From: Jacaranda mimosifolia
Lineage: Eukaryota > Streptophyta > Magnoliopsida > Lamiales > Bignoniaceae
Reading direction: 5' to 3'
DNA: 64,000 nucleotides
Assembly: GCA_018894105.1 (NCBI GenBank)
Contig: CM032126.1
Location: 12,551,001-12,615,000 of the forward strand
This document shows, piece by piece, positions 47,709-60,539 of this stretch; the stretch's first letter is position 1; the number at the start of each line of letters is the position of its first letter. The position numbers were made by a program, and so were the translations under genes. The notes beneath the pieces were generated by a model. The model was not told where the DNA came from, made no database searches, and saw only the letters and a program-made list of their open reading frames with translations.

Positions 47709-50211
47709 TGTAGAGATGATCACATTTTTCAAAAAAAATTGGCTACAAAATATTGCACGAAACAATTTCAGTTAGATTTGTTAATGGGTAGGGTATTATT
47801 CTATCAAGGTTTGTAGAAAGTCAAAATACCTTCGATCAAATCCAATTGATATTTGTTAGACTTAGATCAGGAACCAAATTCATTAAAAATAATAGAATGG
47901 AATTGGGAAGGGGATATATTAAAAAACTACCCATATACCCTACACCAAAAAATTACTCATTATTCAAATACTTAAAGTTAACTAATTAACTCAAAATACC
48001 CATACCAAATTTAAATATGTGCCAGTGAGTGGGATATAATAAAAATATTGTGTAAATTTTTAATTAGTATAAAATATTAAATGTTTTTAATTATATTTTA
48101 GAATTATTTATTTTCAAATATTTTGAAAATAAAGTATCATCTATGATTTTTTTGTGACAGTTATTTTTGTGATGGACTTTTTGTCACAAAAAAATCTGTT
48201 GCAATCTGCGATGAATTTTTTCCTTTGCAAAAGCAATTATTTTAGTAGCGATTTTTGAAAATATGAAAAATTATGGTATGTTGTCAAAAAAAAAAAAATC
48301 TATTTTTTTAAAAAAATATTTCCTAAAACTATGTTTTATTAAACATGTTCTCTTATAAAAAACTGCCAACTTATTTCAAAGATGATTTGGGACACAAACC
48401 TTACCTCTTCTTTTCTTTTCATTTATATAAAAATAATTAATTTATAAAGTAGCATAATTTTGTGACCATTTACATAAATTTCTTGAGAATATTATTTGTA
48501 TATATTTGCTTGAATATATTATATGAACTAATAAAAAGATAGATCCGATTGGATCTTCTGGGGCAACTTGCTCGAGCTAATCCAACTGTACTCTTTCTTC
48601 TCATAGCTATTGAAATGGTTGCTATTTTTTTTGAGAAGGTTTGAAGATGCTCGACCAATGGGATGCAATCTATTCATCTGATTCACTGTTACAACCTGTC
48701 TGATGAGTGGACTAACTTTGAAACTATTACGCCCAAAAAGGTGAAACCACAAAAGTTGGTAACTCTGACTTCAAGACAGGTGGTGAAGAGCACTGGTCAA
48801 GCTCACACACAAGAGGGAAGAAAGGAAAGATTGATTGATTGTCTGCTGTAAGAAGAAAGCAGTGTGGCTATTTGATTATTTTATATGTCACTTCAAAACA
48901 GTAAGCACATCTATCTCCTTTTTAGGTTCTCGACTCCTTTCGATTCATGGAATGTGATCTGGGACATGACGGGAGTTTGCGTGCCTCGGTAGGAAAGACA
49001 TCACTGGAGTATAGCACAAGATTGCCTTTTCTTGTTGCGATGGGGTTGACATATGAACAAGGTAAACCCATCCCAAGTATTTAGAAAAAATTAAAAAGAG
49101 CACAATTAAAGAGATAAAAAATAATATGTTAGAGAAAAACATAGAGAGAAAAAATATAATATGGGGAAAGAGATGGAAAAGCGATATAACTTTCTTCTTC
49201 TTCTTCTTCTTCTTTTTTAATTTCTGTTTGTTTAGTAGCGCGAAAATTTAATGCATAGATTAATTAAAATAAAATAAATAACTAAATAAAATGTATTAAT
49301 TCAATTTGGTAAAATTCTTTTCTCCAGTGTACGAAGAATTGAATCAATGTTTTCAATACATACCAAACAAAGATTTAGTCAATACATAAAAAAAAATTAT
49401 TAGCTAGTTACTCTAACATTGTCATATCAAATAATTTCACCATGTGGACTAACAATACAAAAATTTGATAACTAAAAATAAGATAATTCAAAATAAAGAA
49501 TGATTTCTTTGGAGGAAAAAATAGGTATGGTGAAAACCTAACATAAAAAGTTGGGTGTAACAAGGTAAAGTCTCTTCAAGCGCCGTGCCTATCAAAAAGT
49601 GTAAGACCTAGACCTCTCAAGTACACCTTATAATACCCAATAACCTCATCAATTACCTCTCGATCTTGTGGATTGGTTAAACAAGATTGCCTTAAGTATC
49701 GATAGTTGATTATTACCTCTCAGTTTCAAACCAATTAAGATTAATTCTAAACAAAGGTAATCAAGTTTAGTTTGGTGTCGAGAATAAGATAATCAACAAT
49801 AGTTAAGCAATATCAATATGAGATTCAAGACAAATATATATATATATATATATATCAATAAAAGTATTCATTTAGTAATCTCTAATAATTCAAAATTAAC
49901 AAGATATATAATTTAACATAATCTCTCACAATCAAACATATAAATAATACATAGCAAGAGAAATTATACAAGATCCCTAATCCAATGAGTTGCCTCTGTC
50001 TTTTATTGAAGCCCAAATAGAAAATAGACCCAAGGTGAATTCGAACTTTCCTTACGATGTAGCATCGATCTCTATGTTTGGTAAGAATAATTATGCGAAA
50101 TTTGAAATCAAAAGGAAAACCTACTCTAAAATCAAATAGAAAGTTAGAAGAAAAAAATTCTTAAGTCCTACTCTTCTTAATGCTCATGGCTGCTGAAGAT
50201 ATTCCCCTCTA
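47709..50211. other. Intergenic region, no gene recognised
   Basis: Mostly AT-rich. The part at 48540-49060 is more balanced in composition and has short frames on both strands, but I recognise none of them. From 49560 to 50160 the sequence looks like non-coding retroelement or leader sequence. A (CTT)n run lies at 49192-49216 and (AT)n at about 49835-49855. Confidence 0.35.
49192..49216. repeat. (CTT)n microsatellite
   Basis: Eight or so CTT repeats followed by a T-run. Confidence 0.85.
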
Positions 50212-50220
50212 AATAGGTAA

Positions 50221-50983
50221 GGGTAAATAGTAGACACCCCCCAACGTATAGGGTCATGTATACTTTGCCCTCCAACCATTGCAAATGTGCGAAACGATTA
50301 CTCAACCTTTGGTAAATGTGCTTGAATACCTCCTCGTTCCATTTTTTGGTAGAATATTCTATTGGCAATGCTGAAATACTTTGAGTATGTTGTACTTTAC
50401 GTCCTTAACTTTAACAAAATATGCATTTAACAACCTAATCATTTTAAAATATCACACTTTTATTATTAAATTTTTATTTTTATAAAATAAAGTGAAATAT
50501 TTTATAAAAAATATTATCACACACTAATCACTTGTCAATATATGGAAAGTACACCATAACGATCATTTGGTAAAGAACCCTAAAATTAATTTTTAATTAT
50601 CTTGCACGCATCAATTTAGAAAAAAATTAACCATTAAATTGGTTTATACATTTCAAATAACTCAACTTAATTGAATTGTTGATATATTGATAATTAAGTA
50701 ATATATGATAGTAATTTTTAGCAAAATATTTTATTTTATTCCACCAAACTAAGAATTTATGCGAAGGATAACATTTTAAAGTACCTTACGTGGCTAAATA
50801 TAATTTTTTTTAAAACATCAGGGGGTAAAGTGCAACAACTTTAAAATATATCGTCGGAAAATGGAATGGGGGAGTATTCAAGCACATTTAGCAAATGTTG
50901 GGTAATCGTTTTGTATACTTGCAATGGTTCAGGGGCAAAGTGCAAATGACCTTATACGTTGAGGGATTGTCTGCTATTTACCC
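50221..50983. mobile_element. Mutator-type MITE with about 130-bp terminal inverted repeats
   Basis: A 763-bp element begins GGGTAAATAG and ends CTATTTACCC, perfect over the last ten bases. The inverted arms extend about 130 bp each with scattered differences (for example 'aacgtataaggtcat' and 'aaatgtgcttgaatac' in both). The flanks AATAGGTAA (50212-50220) and AATGGGTAA (50984-50992) form a 9-bp duplication with one difference. No transposase. The terminal sequence is unlike the large MULE at 5806, so it belongs to another family. Confidence 0.88.
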
Positions 50984-50992
50984 AATGGGTAA

Positions 50993-52980
50993 AAGAAGAG
51001 GCAAAAGATGGATTTACCTTTAAATGTCAAGCTTCAAGAACTTTGGGCTTCACAGCGCTGAGGCCAACGCTCGAGGTGGTTGAATTGATTTTCCCTAGTA
51101 ATGACTACCAAGGTCTATCAGGTTGGCCATAACTCTAGACTGCTTTGTCTCCTTACCTCGTCCAGTAACTGCATGCTATCCAATTAGCATCATTTTTTTT
51201 TTATACATGTAAACAACAACAAAAATATAAAAAGAACAAAGACACAAAATACAATTAAACATCATAAAAGTACCTAAAAACAAAAATCATGACACAAAAC
51301 ACTAAAAATACGCAAAATAAGTATTGTCTCAATGAAATCACTCCAAATCAACAAAAATGCACAAAACATTTTCTGTTCCATTGAAAGTTCAGCGTCCTAA
51401 ACTATTCTTATAAACAAAACCAAATCGTAATTTCAATTACTTAAATTTTTAATTTGATCTGCATCTACTGTGTGATATGTATTGGTCCATGATCACTAGA
51501 CTCTTCTGCCAATGATTCTTTTTAATGAGAAAGGTAGGGAGGACTAATGAATTTAATTAATGCCCTTTGAATGTGATATTGTATTACACCTTGCTTTGAA
51601 TTTTACTAATCTTGTGCTTATGTGTATTAATACGGAAATGCAATATTTTCACTTCACTAATTATCATGGCATGTCGTCTCTACATATATAAAGTACTCGT
51701 TTATTTGTACGTTATTATTCTTATACTAAATCAAACAATCAGTTCAACTACGACAAACTAAAAATAGAAAAAATAATACCTAAATTTTAACAACATAAAA
51801 CATGAACACTTTGAAATTTTGGGCACTATCCGAATGCTTAAATTAAGGAATTCTTTCATAACATTTTAAGTAATAATCGAATTAAGTAAATATAAGAATT
51901 TAAACATATGGAGAACCAAACAAAAAAAGAAAAAAGAAAAAAAGAAAAAGATAAGAAGTTTGAAAAAATATCTAAATTTGAAACAAGAATTTAAAGATCA
52001 TTGAAAAAAAATCATAAAACATACCTAATTCGGGATCATAAATTAAAAATTCTTAAACAGACAAATAGTCTAGCATAAATGTCATTAAAGAAGGAGGAAA
52101 TGACACCTAAAAAGCATGAAAAAGAATTGATGTATTTGAATTTTTTTTTAATAAATTACATATTGGATGTCTACAATTACATATTTGTTTATGAAATTAT
52201 TAGGAGATGTAGATTATGTTGAGGATGTATTTGATAAACCATATTATTGTGTATTTACAGCAAAAATTGCCTTTTAATGTAAAATGCATTCTCTTTTTAT
52301 AGTATAGATGATAAACATGCTTTATATATTGTCCATGATTTCTCACTTTTTGTTCATCTTACTTAATTTTAATAAGAAATAATTGCAGTTAATTCAATCA
52401 ACTAAATTTTCAAAAGAATATTTTCAATTAAAAGGAGATGAAAAAAAGTGAAAGATTAATAGGTGATATGATTAATAGATTATTTGTTATAAATTAATAG
52501 ATTTCCAGTGATTGTTGTATATTCAATATTTAATGTTCTAATAAAACATATGATTAATTAATTTCCTAAACCAATTATTAATTTAAATAAATACAAGAGT
52601 CAAGTGTGTACAATGTAAAATTGGTTGGTGTGTCATCTTTTGTTGTGTGTTTCTAGGTTTTCCCCAATTGCTACACTGCACTTAATGGTCGCGATCTAAA
52701 AATCATAAGCTACACCTTTTCAAAATTAGAAAATCAATTGAAAGGAGAATATTGACCTGCCATTCTACCAATTATTCTTTGCAATCTACATGTGGGACAG
52801 TGATAGATTTGAATGGCCATCCACTGTGCACAACTCAATAATACCTATAGCCAAAACGTGCATCACTTATTGTCCGTACATGTGTCCACCATCAACGGCC
52901 CTGAACATGTCTCTGGGTCTTTCATATTCTGGAAACCAAAATTTTGACAGGAAGGATTGGTTTGTTCTCTACTTCCATTT
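50993..52980. other. Intergenic region, no gene recognised
   Basis: AT-rich, with a more balanced stretch at 51000-51180 that may be an LTR or leader fragment. No exon set or paired repeat found. The last 300 bases are the upstream region of the arabinogalactan peptide gene. Confidence 0.35.
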
Positions 52981-52982
52981 GA

Positions 52983-52989
52983 TATATAA
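52983..52989 (+). promoter_or_regulatory. TATA box (TATATAA) of the arabinogalactan peptide gene
   Basis: Lies 112 bp before the ATG at 53095, a suitable distance for a short leader. No other core element was recognised. Confidence 0.45.
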
Positions 52990-53094
52990 GTTCCATTCGT
53001 GTCTTGCTTAGGAACTAACATAGGAATAGCAAATTTTCCTGGGTTTTCAAGTTTTTTAATTTCTAGGCTTCTGCAGAAATCAAAGAAATTGGAG

Positions 53095-53317
53095 ATGTTG
53101 AGATTGTACTTTGTTATGACAATCTTTGCTCTTCTTTTAGCTTTGGTAGTTCCTTCAATAAACGGTCAAGTCCCTAAGCCTACACCTGCCCATCCAAGCG
53201 ATGTGAAGTTTCATTTTCCCTTTTTGTTTTGTGGGCTTTTCTATCATGAGTTCCCGATCCACCTATAACAACAATTTGCATCATTATATTCCATTATATA
53301 TTTTATCTCATGTTTCA

Positions 53318-53350
<33 letters not shown>

Positions 53351-53888
53351 CGGATAATTGAATTCTTATATTCATGAAATATAATAGGAGATGAAATACG
53401 AAATGAAATAAAGGGTTTAAATTACCTATAATAGTTGGATTATATGAAAATCACCTCACCTTTTTATCCATTAGTTTTGGTTAGACTAATGTTTACATTA
53501 ATATATATTTAATATGGGTATAGATACATTTTGGATTAATTAGTTAAATTTGGATAATAAAGTAGTAAGTAATTTTTGAGTATAAACCGTAACCAAACTT
53601 GTTATACTATTTTTAATGAGTTTGAATTTTTATTTGAGTATTTCAATATTTTTGGGTGCTGTTAAAACATTATTCTACTCATTGACAGATCCCTTCATCA
53701 AGAATTTCACTTTTTTTAAATGCATTTTCTTTTATTTTTTTCTTTTTTAAAACTATTCATATTGGGTTTGTAATGATAATGTTGCTTGATTTTTGGGATT
53801 TTAATTTGTGGCAGGGGTAGCAATTGATCAAGGAATAGTATACATTTTAATGCTGGTTGCCTTGGCTATCACCTACATCTTTCATTGA
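53095..53888 (+). CDS. Arabinogalactan peptide (AGP41/AGP22-like), possibly broken at the splice junction
   Basis: Arabinogalactan peptides are short, secreted, O-glycosylated, GPI-anchored wall and membrane proteins. Exon 1 (53095-53202) encodes a signal peptide (residues 1-24, ending SINGQ) and a tiny Pro-rich mature core, PKPTPAHPSD. Exon 2 (53815-53888) encodes AIDQGIVYILMLVALAITYIFH, the family's GPI-addition tail with the hallmark DQGI. In this family the intron is phase 1 (SDG split). Here the donor reads GAT|GTGAAG, phase 0, while exon 2 needs phase 1. Spliced as written, the frame gives SDG followed by a stop, losing the GPI tail. One missing G (GATG|GTGAAG) would explain this. It is either a real mutation or a sequence error; intact length would be 60 aa. 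Confidence 0.82.
53315..53350. repeat. (TA)n microsatellite in the arabinogalactan peptide intron
   Basis: Two TA runs separated by 'tg'. Confidence 0.9.
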
Positions 53889-54214
53889 TTATAAATTGTA
53901 TAGAGGCATTTGCGATTAGTGGGATTAATAGTAGTCGGATTGATTATTTGTTACACTTGATTCAAAGCTATTATTCTTTCTAAAGTTGGGTTGTTTTCTT
54001 CTTTTGTGTCTATCATATTGTTATGTTATTTTATTTCTTTTTCAATTCTTTTTTCTTTTCCTAGTAATCCCTGCCCATATGTACAGATTTAGTTGTCACT
54101 TCCATATAAATGTTGGATGAAGATGTTTCCGTGACAAGAAAATGGTAAACTATTTTGAGCTGGAAATTGATTTTTTTTTGACACTAAGAAAGACATCATT
54201 GCAACTCAAAATAA

Positions 54215-55145
54215 TTATAGAGATATGAATAAAGGAATGTGATCTTCCCACACAACAGGTTTGGTCGAAGAGATAGAGGCTCTAGTTATACAATGAGCTG
54301 CCTGATTAGCTGAATGACGAACAAAACTAATAGTACAATTTGATAGCTTAGCGAAGAGAACTTTACAATCTACAACCATTGTTCCAAAATAAGATAAGTC
54401 CACATTCTCATTTAGGACGATATTTACAACTACTAAAGCATCTATTCAAAAAAGACATTTGAATAATTCCTATTCTTTACCCAACTGAGTGCCTCTCGAA
54501 ACGAAATATATTTTTCTAGAGAAGGAGACACAACACTCATGTGAGGAGAACCAAAAACAACACAAACAATACCTTCATAATTCCTAAGTATGCAACCAAC
54601 ATCAAAATTTTGCCCATTTGTATCAATAGCAGCAGGTATATTACATTTAAGCTAACTAATTGAGGAACAAACAATGATCCATGATAGATGTGTTAGGAAC
54701 ACTAAATAACAACACTTGACTCTTTTTGAGATGTTAACCATTGTTGAAGAGAAGAAATGGCTAGAAAACTAATTGCATTGATAGTGCCAGCTTTGGCTTT
54801 CCACATAACTTGGTTCTGATTATGCCACAAGCTCCACAATAGCACAAAGGCTTTACATTTATCCTCTTTGCTGAGTCTGTTAAGAAGTTTTTCTAGTCAC
54901 ATAGCAAAACTATCAGTTTCATACTGATAATTAAATCCTAATTGGTTTCAACAATCAAATGTAATTGGGCACTGCACCAAGACATGTAAAATAGATCCTA
55001 TATTATTTTTGCACACAGGACAAGATGGATTCACATCAATTCTTTTTGATATTAATCGATCCATAGTAGGTAAACAATTTGTATTTGCCTGCCACACCAA
55101 ATTACGAGCTTTTGGAAGCACTTTGTTGCCCATATTTTTTGCCAA
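54215..55145 (-). pseudogene. LINE 3' domains: zf-RVT and RNase H
   Basis: At 54948-55145 the frame has ARNLVWQANTNCLPTMDRL and CPVCKNNIGSILHVLVQCP, the zf-RVT finger. At 54215-54403 it has DCKVLFAKLSNCTISFVRHSANQAAH, the end of the plant LINE RNase H domain. The sequence between is decayed by stops and frameshifts. Confidence 0.8.
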
Positions 55146-55984
55146 ATGCTAGAAGATGAAGGTTGACTATTGACATGGTTCTGAGTCCAGTTCTTATAAA
55201 CACGTTTTACAATATATACTCCTTTTGAGTCCCAATTCTATACCCATATATCATTACACCAACTATTGCTCAAAGGAATGCTAAGAATAAGGTTGGCATC
55301 GTGATCATTGAACAAAGAAGAAATTTGTTCAACATTTTATTGTTTCTCACCTAGAATAATCAAAGAGGAAACTGTAATTGTTAGAGTCATTTAAACTCAA
55401 CTCTGACGAAATATATAAATTTTGACTATCCGATAGCCAAGGATCTTTTCCCGGCAATATACTTTCACCACTACTAAGTTTTAAACAACAACCTTGTTTA
55501 ATAGATGACTGAGCTGCCAATACACTATGCTAAGATAACTCGAGTTATTTGCTAGTGTCGCCTCCAAAAAATTCTTACCCGAATAATACTTAGCTCAAAA
55601 AATCAATAACACCAATGCTTCTGGATTTGAAAGCAAGTGCCACCCTTGTTTGCTTAATAAGGAGAGGTTAAATTCATGAAGTTGTCTAAAACCAATGCCA
55701 CCACTCTTTTCCGAAATATAGAGGTTCTCATATCTCATCTATTTAACTCCTCTAGTTCCATTCCCATTAGACCTATTGTTTCCCCACCAAAATACATTCA
55801 CCATCCTCTCAATTTCATCGCAAAGGTCTTAAGGGAGGAGAAAGACACTCATCACATAATTTGGAATTGATTGTGCTATAGTTTTTGAGAGAATCTCTTT
55901 GCATGCTCTTGAAAGAAGTTTCTTGTCCCAGCCCTATAATCTTTGCCAAATTTCCTCCTTCACAAATGTGAACACATGCTTATT

Positions 55985-56610
55985 TTTTTATCCAATTGGG
56001 GATGGTAGTCTAGGGTACTTACTGTTATGATCATATAAACCAACATTTAGACAACCTCCAATTTGTTTTCTCACCGTTTCACCCGTACTTAAACTAAAGA
56101 AAATTGATAACTTTTGGAAGTTAATAAACTGACCAAATGTTGCTTCATGTGCCTTCAAATAGTCCTTGATAGCTCCACATTCTTCTAAAGTTGCCCTGAA
56201 AAAGAGCATACTATTGTCTGTGAAGAAAAGATGTGTTATGGGTGGAGCTCCTTTTGCAATTTTGCAACCATGTATCCTTCTATGTTGTTCTGATTTATTT
56301 AGTATAGTAAACAAACATTCTGCACATAGAATAAATAAATATGGTGACAATAGATCCCTTTGCCTCAGTCCTCTACTTGGAAAGAAAAACTTTTCTTATC
56401 ATATTCTATGAAATTGCCAATATATTTTTGCATATGCATTCTGAAACAAAACCAACTAGAAAATCATAAATTTGAACCCAGATGCTAATATAAGTAAGAG
56501 CTACATTTTGTGGTTGTTTCCCGAGCAGAACCTATTTCAACAGTAGGATTTGTTGATCAAAGTTCATGGCCCTTTGGATAAAATACGTTGTAGATCTAAT
56601 TCATGAAATA
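55985..56610 (-). pseudogene. LINE ORF1 DUF4283 tail fused to the reverse transcriptase palm
   Basis: From 56610 down to about 56370 the frame has ORF1 features (VALTYISIWVQIYDFLVGFVSE). At about 56360 it passes without a spacer into reverse transcriptase (RDLLSPYLFILCAE, GAPPITHLFFTDNSMLFFRAT). The catalytic pair in the FADD box reads DN, so the polymerase site is damaged as well as truncated. Joining of these two distant parts shows an internal deletion of roughly 2-3 kb compared with a full plant L1. Confidence 0.82.
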
Positions 56611-56618
56611 TTTGGAAC

Positions 56619-59600
56619 CACAGTTATCAAGAGCACAAAGCGCAGCGACGCGCAAAGGTACCCTGGAGCTATACCGCATAGTGTGCGCTTTATCAAAATA
56701 AAGCGCACCACATATATATGTATATATTTCTACTACGCACCTAAAATACCAATATATTTCACATATTGTAAAGAATAAACAACTAAATTATCACAAGAAT
56801 AATGATGATTCCTAAATTTGTGCAACAAGTAAATATATCAAACAAGTTCATACAAAAATATCATTCAAAATCAAGTACAATAAACAACCAAATTTAAAAA
56901 TAAAGCAACCAAAGTTTCTAATTCCAAATTCCAGAAGTTCTAAACTCCAAATTTCCCAACTCGATTCATCATCATTCAAATCTTCATCATCAAGATCAAT
57001 ATTATCATCCTCATCACCAATAGGAGATCTATAACATTCATTATCCTATTCTTTTTCCTCCTCCATATCACTTAAATTGGTATCAAATTCATCTTCATTT
57101 TGTGGAAACTTTGATAGAAATGAACGTTGTGTTTTATTTTTTGGTACTGCTTTAGAAGTAGATGACATGCCTTTATTTTCCCTTAATGAACTTGTAATCA
57201 CAGATCGAGAACTTTGAGATCTAAAATTATATGCATCTTCATCAACTCCCATAGCATCAGTGACATCACGCCAAGTTAAATTTTCATTGTCAAACACAAG
57301 TTCATCCTCATCTTCATCTTGCATTCTCCATACCAACTATTCATTGCTTTCATCTAACGTATGACTCTCCAAAATAACGGGATCAACGGGATCACGATTG
57401 TCATATCTTGGCAACAAAGATCTATTATACTTGATAAACACTGAGTCATTTAAGCGTTGTTGCTCCAACCTATTTTTTTTTTTAATGAAGCGTAAAAGAC
57501 TTATAAATGCATAACTTAAGTAAAAAATTACTTACTTGCTCAAAAACACTCTAATTTCTCTCACAACCAGAAGAGCTACAAGTAAGGCTTGGAACTTTTG
57601 TGGCCAACTTCTGCAAATTTGGCACTGAGGCTCCAAAGGAAGACCGCCATTCAGCTATTAATTAACAATAAAAAAGAAATTATAAGAAAGTTAATATTTT
57701 TTGTGTAATAATAAGTTATAGTGTAAAGTTGAAGTCATTAACATAATAAGATAACTACATAAAATAATTGTTTACTTGGTGCTAGTAGTGCTCTTTGCTT
57801 TTTTGCTATAGCAAATCGAAAATTACCTTAAGCCCTCTTATATATTGCTAGCTCCTTGCTAATTTCATCTTGCACTGAGATTTGTGCCACCAACCGTTCA
57901 TATACAATCAGACATAACTTATGCATCTTTTTCTATGTTTGGGTTGCTATAGAAAAATTGGGGGTTCAATAATATAAAAAAACTTCTTTATATTTTGCCT
58001 CATTTTTCTTACATTTATCCATCACCTCGTAACCTATGAGAGGCTTCTTCTCACAATCCACCAACCGAAGGACCTCAATCAGGGGTCCACCAAACTTCAT
58101 GCAATAAACAATGATGTTCCAAAAGAAGACATCAATATAATTCTTTGCACTTGTTTACCTCATCTCCTTTGCAAACTTTCTTTTTCCCTACTCTTCAAAA
58201 GTGAACATCTTTTTCAAACTGAACTTGTGCTTATGGAAGCTCCTCAATGTAAAAAAAACGGTAGCAAAGTAATGTTTTGCTTTCTAAATCATGTCTTTTT
58301 GACCAGTAAACTCTCCCATCATGTTCAACTTGAATTCTATTATAGATGTAGCGACTAACACTTATTGCTCTTGCAAATGTCCTCTTCAATTCTGGCTTTT
58401 TTAAAATATCTTCAAACAATAAATCCAAATAGTGTGCTGTATATGGGGACCAATACAAGTGTTGATATTTCTTCATCAACATCTTCCCGGCTGCAACATT
58501 CGCACTTGCACCATTGGTGACAACTTGTACAACATTTTTCTCTCCACCACATTGTACAAATCTATAAAATAGCTAAAATATTTTCTTAGCCGTATGAGAG
58601 TAGCCTGATGCATCAATTGACTCTAAAAACATGCTTAATCTAGGAGTATTCACCAAAAAATTGATAAGTAATCTTCCTTTTCTATCTTTCCACCCTTCTT
58701 CCATGAGACTACAACCAGATCTTTCATTGTCTTCCTTATGCCCTTTCAAAAGCATTTTAGTGTGTTCCACCTTCTTTTTTTGACAAGTGACCCTTACCTC
58801 ATGATATGTTGGAGGTTTCATGTTAGCACCATATTGCTCAATTGCTTGAATCATGGGCCTAAAACTAACGTATTTAACCCCATTGAATGGTATCCCGACG
58901 TCATACATCTACTTGGAAAATTTTTGGACCGCATCATCCCGCAATCTCTTTTGAGTATTGATATATTGTGCTTTTGTCTCACCTTGATTTTTTATTTTTG
59001 TTGCTTCAGCATCTTTCTTGAAGTACCAATTGATTGGCCTCATTTGTTTGGATTTTTTTGATTGTTAGGTTGTTGATTGAACTAAGGCAAGTATAGGTCT
59101 CTTCACTCATATTTGTTTATGCTCTTCTTCATGTTGTTCTACATCATCAAATTATCAAAGTGAGTAATTGAACCCATAGCTGCTTTTGCTTGTTTCTTTG
59201 CTTCCATAAGCTCTTTCAATTCATCTTCACAAATTCAGAAACTTGTTTACAAGCTGTTGAATATTTGAATTCCCCAATAAGATGTTCGTTAAGCCTAGAA
59301 ATTCCTCATTTGGTAATTTGGGAGCAATAATTACATTTGATACTAAATTGACCAACATGCCATGATTCCATCCAAGATCCTTCCTACTCCTATCTAAAGT
59401 CTTAGAACTCTCCATTTTTCCTTATTGTAACAAAAAGGAAACTAAATTCAACATTTGGACACAATAATTAACTAAATTCAATATTTGAACACAATAATTA
59501 ACAAAAAAGATTGTTAGCACTTAGCACTTGAACAATCTAATAAATTTAGGAAAAAAATTTATTTTGAAGCCCTAAATCATTTTTGCCCATAAGTTAACAA

Positions 59601-60293
59601 TCACATCTTTAATAGTAAAATGAATTAATGAAAAGAACAATAATATTTTTTAGTTGCCCATAAGTTAACAATCACATTTTTAGTAGCAAAATGAATTAAT
59701 GACAAAAACATTTTGCCCATAAGTTAACAATCACATTTTTAATAGTAAAATGAAATAATGAAAAGAACAATAACATTTTTTCTCCACCCATGCCCCATAA
59801 GTTAACAAATAACAGCAAAATAAAAGGATAGAAGGAAAAAAAAAGTACAAAGCAAGCGAATTACCTGAGGAAGTCAGGACTGGACGTTGGTGAGAAGAAT
59901 CGGAGGTGGGTCAGAGAAGAGGCCGAAGGTGGGAGGAAAAGTTGTTCACCCATAGAGAAGACAGAACGAAAGGGCTTAGGTTGCTGTTTTGCTCACAGAA
60001 AATGAGGAAAGAGCATAGCATATTTCAAAAGTAGGGATTTTGCCTTTATGGACCTATTGGACTTTTGGGCATATGCTAAAATGCCTCACATGTTTTTTGT
60101 TCCATATTTTCCTTATAATTTTTTTTAAATAGGGTGGGTTAAGCCTAGTGTGTGCTTCGCCATTCTGCGCTATTGTGCAAAAACGTAGGAAGCGCGGTGA
60201 AGCGCACACGAGGCTTAACTGCATCGCGCAGAACGACGTGATGCACACAGGATGCATCGATAGCATGCGCTTCATGCACGTTTGACAACCATG
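56619..60293 (-). mobile_element. hAT transposon with decayed transposase
   Basis: A 3675-bp element with ends CACAGTTATCAA and CATGGTTGTCAA (right end reverse-complemented). Its flanks TTTGGAAC (56611-56618) and GTTGGAAC (60294-60301) form an 8-bp duplication with one difference. Subterminal regions are rich in GCGC words (for example 'aagcgcagcgacgcgc' on the left and 'gaagcgcacacgaggc' on the right strand), probably transposase-binding repeats. It interrupts LINE ORF1; removing it rejoins the ORF1 homology. Confidence 0.87.
57046..59413 (-). pseudogene. hAT transposase (DUF659 and dimerisation domains), inactivated
   Basis: The minus strand reads an N-terminal part from 59413 with DLGWNHGMLVN, where the BED-type finger should be, but the cysteines are lost. 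DUF659 lies at 58573-58908 (GIPFNGVKYVSFRPMIQAI, GWKDRKGRLLINFLVN, FLESIDAS). Next come VVTNGASANVAAGK and HYLDLLFEDI (58231-58560), and the C-terminal dimerisation region at about 57540-57650 (SSFGASVPNLQKLA, SLTCSSSGCERN). An acidic tail follows at 57046-57336. At least three frameshifts or stops separate these. The start at 59413 is only the best candidate. Confidence 0.82.
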
Positions 60294-60301
60294 GTTGGAA
60301 C

Positions 60302-60539
60302 AAATACGTAGATCGGTTCAGCTCCTTGATACAAATACCTTTCATTGGTTGCCAAATGACTACTATCGTATTCTTGGAGGCCAAATATTTACATGCTTAT
60401 TTGTTAGTAGTCTACTCATCATATAGTATTTGGGTTGAACAATTGTTTTGTCTCCCTCATCACCTTCTAGTATAATACCTCCTTTGTCTTCCTCTTCTAA
60501 TAAAATCCTCGCACAATGATCAACTAGGTCTTGTTCCAT
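60302..60539 (-). pseudogene. LINE ORF1 N-terminus
   Basis: Starting at the ATG at 60539, the frame reads EQDLVDHCARILLEEEDKGG, the usual beginning of plant L1 ORF1 proteins. A frameshift follows, then WQPMKGICIKEL, the start of DUF4283. The hAT element interrupts it at 60301; homology continues at 56610. Confidence 0.8.
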
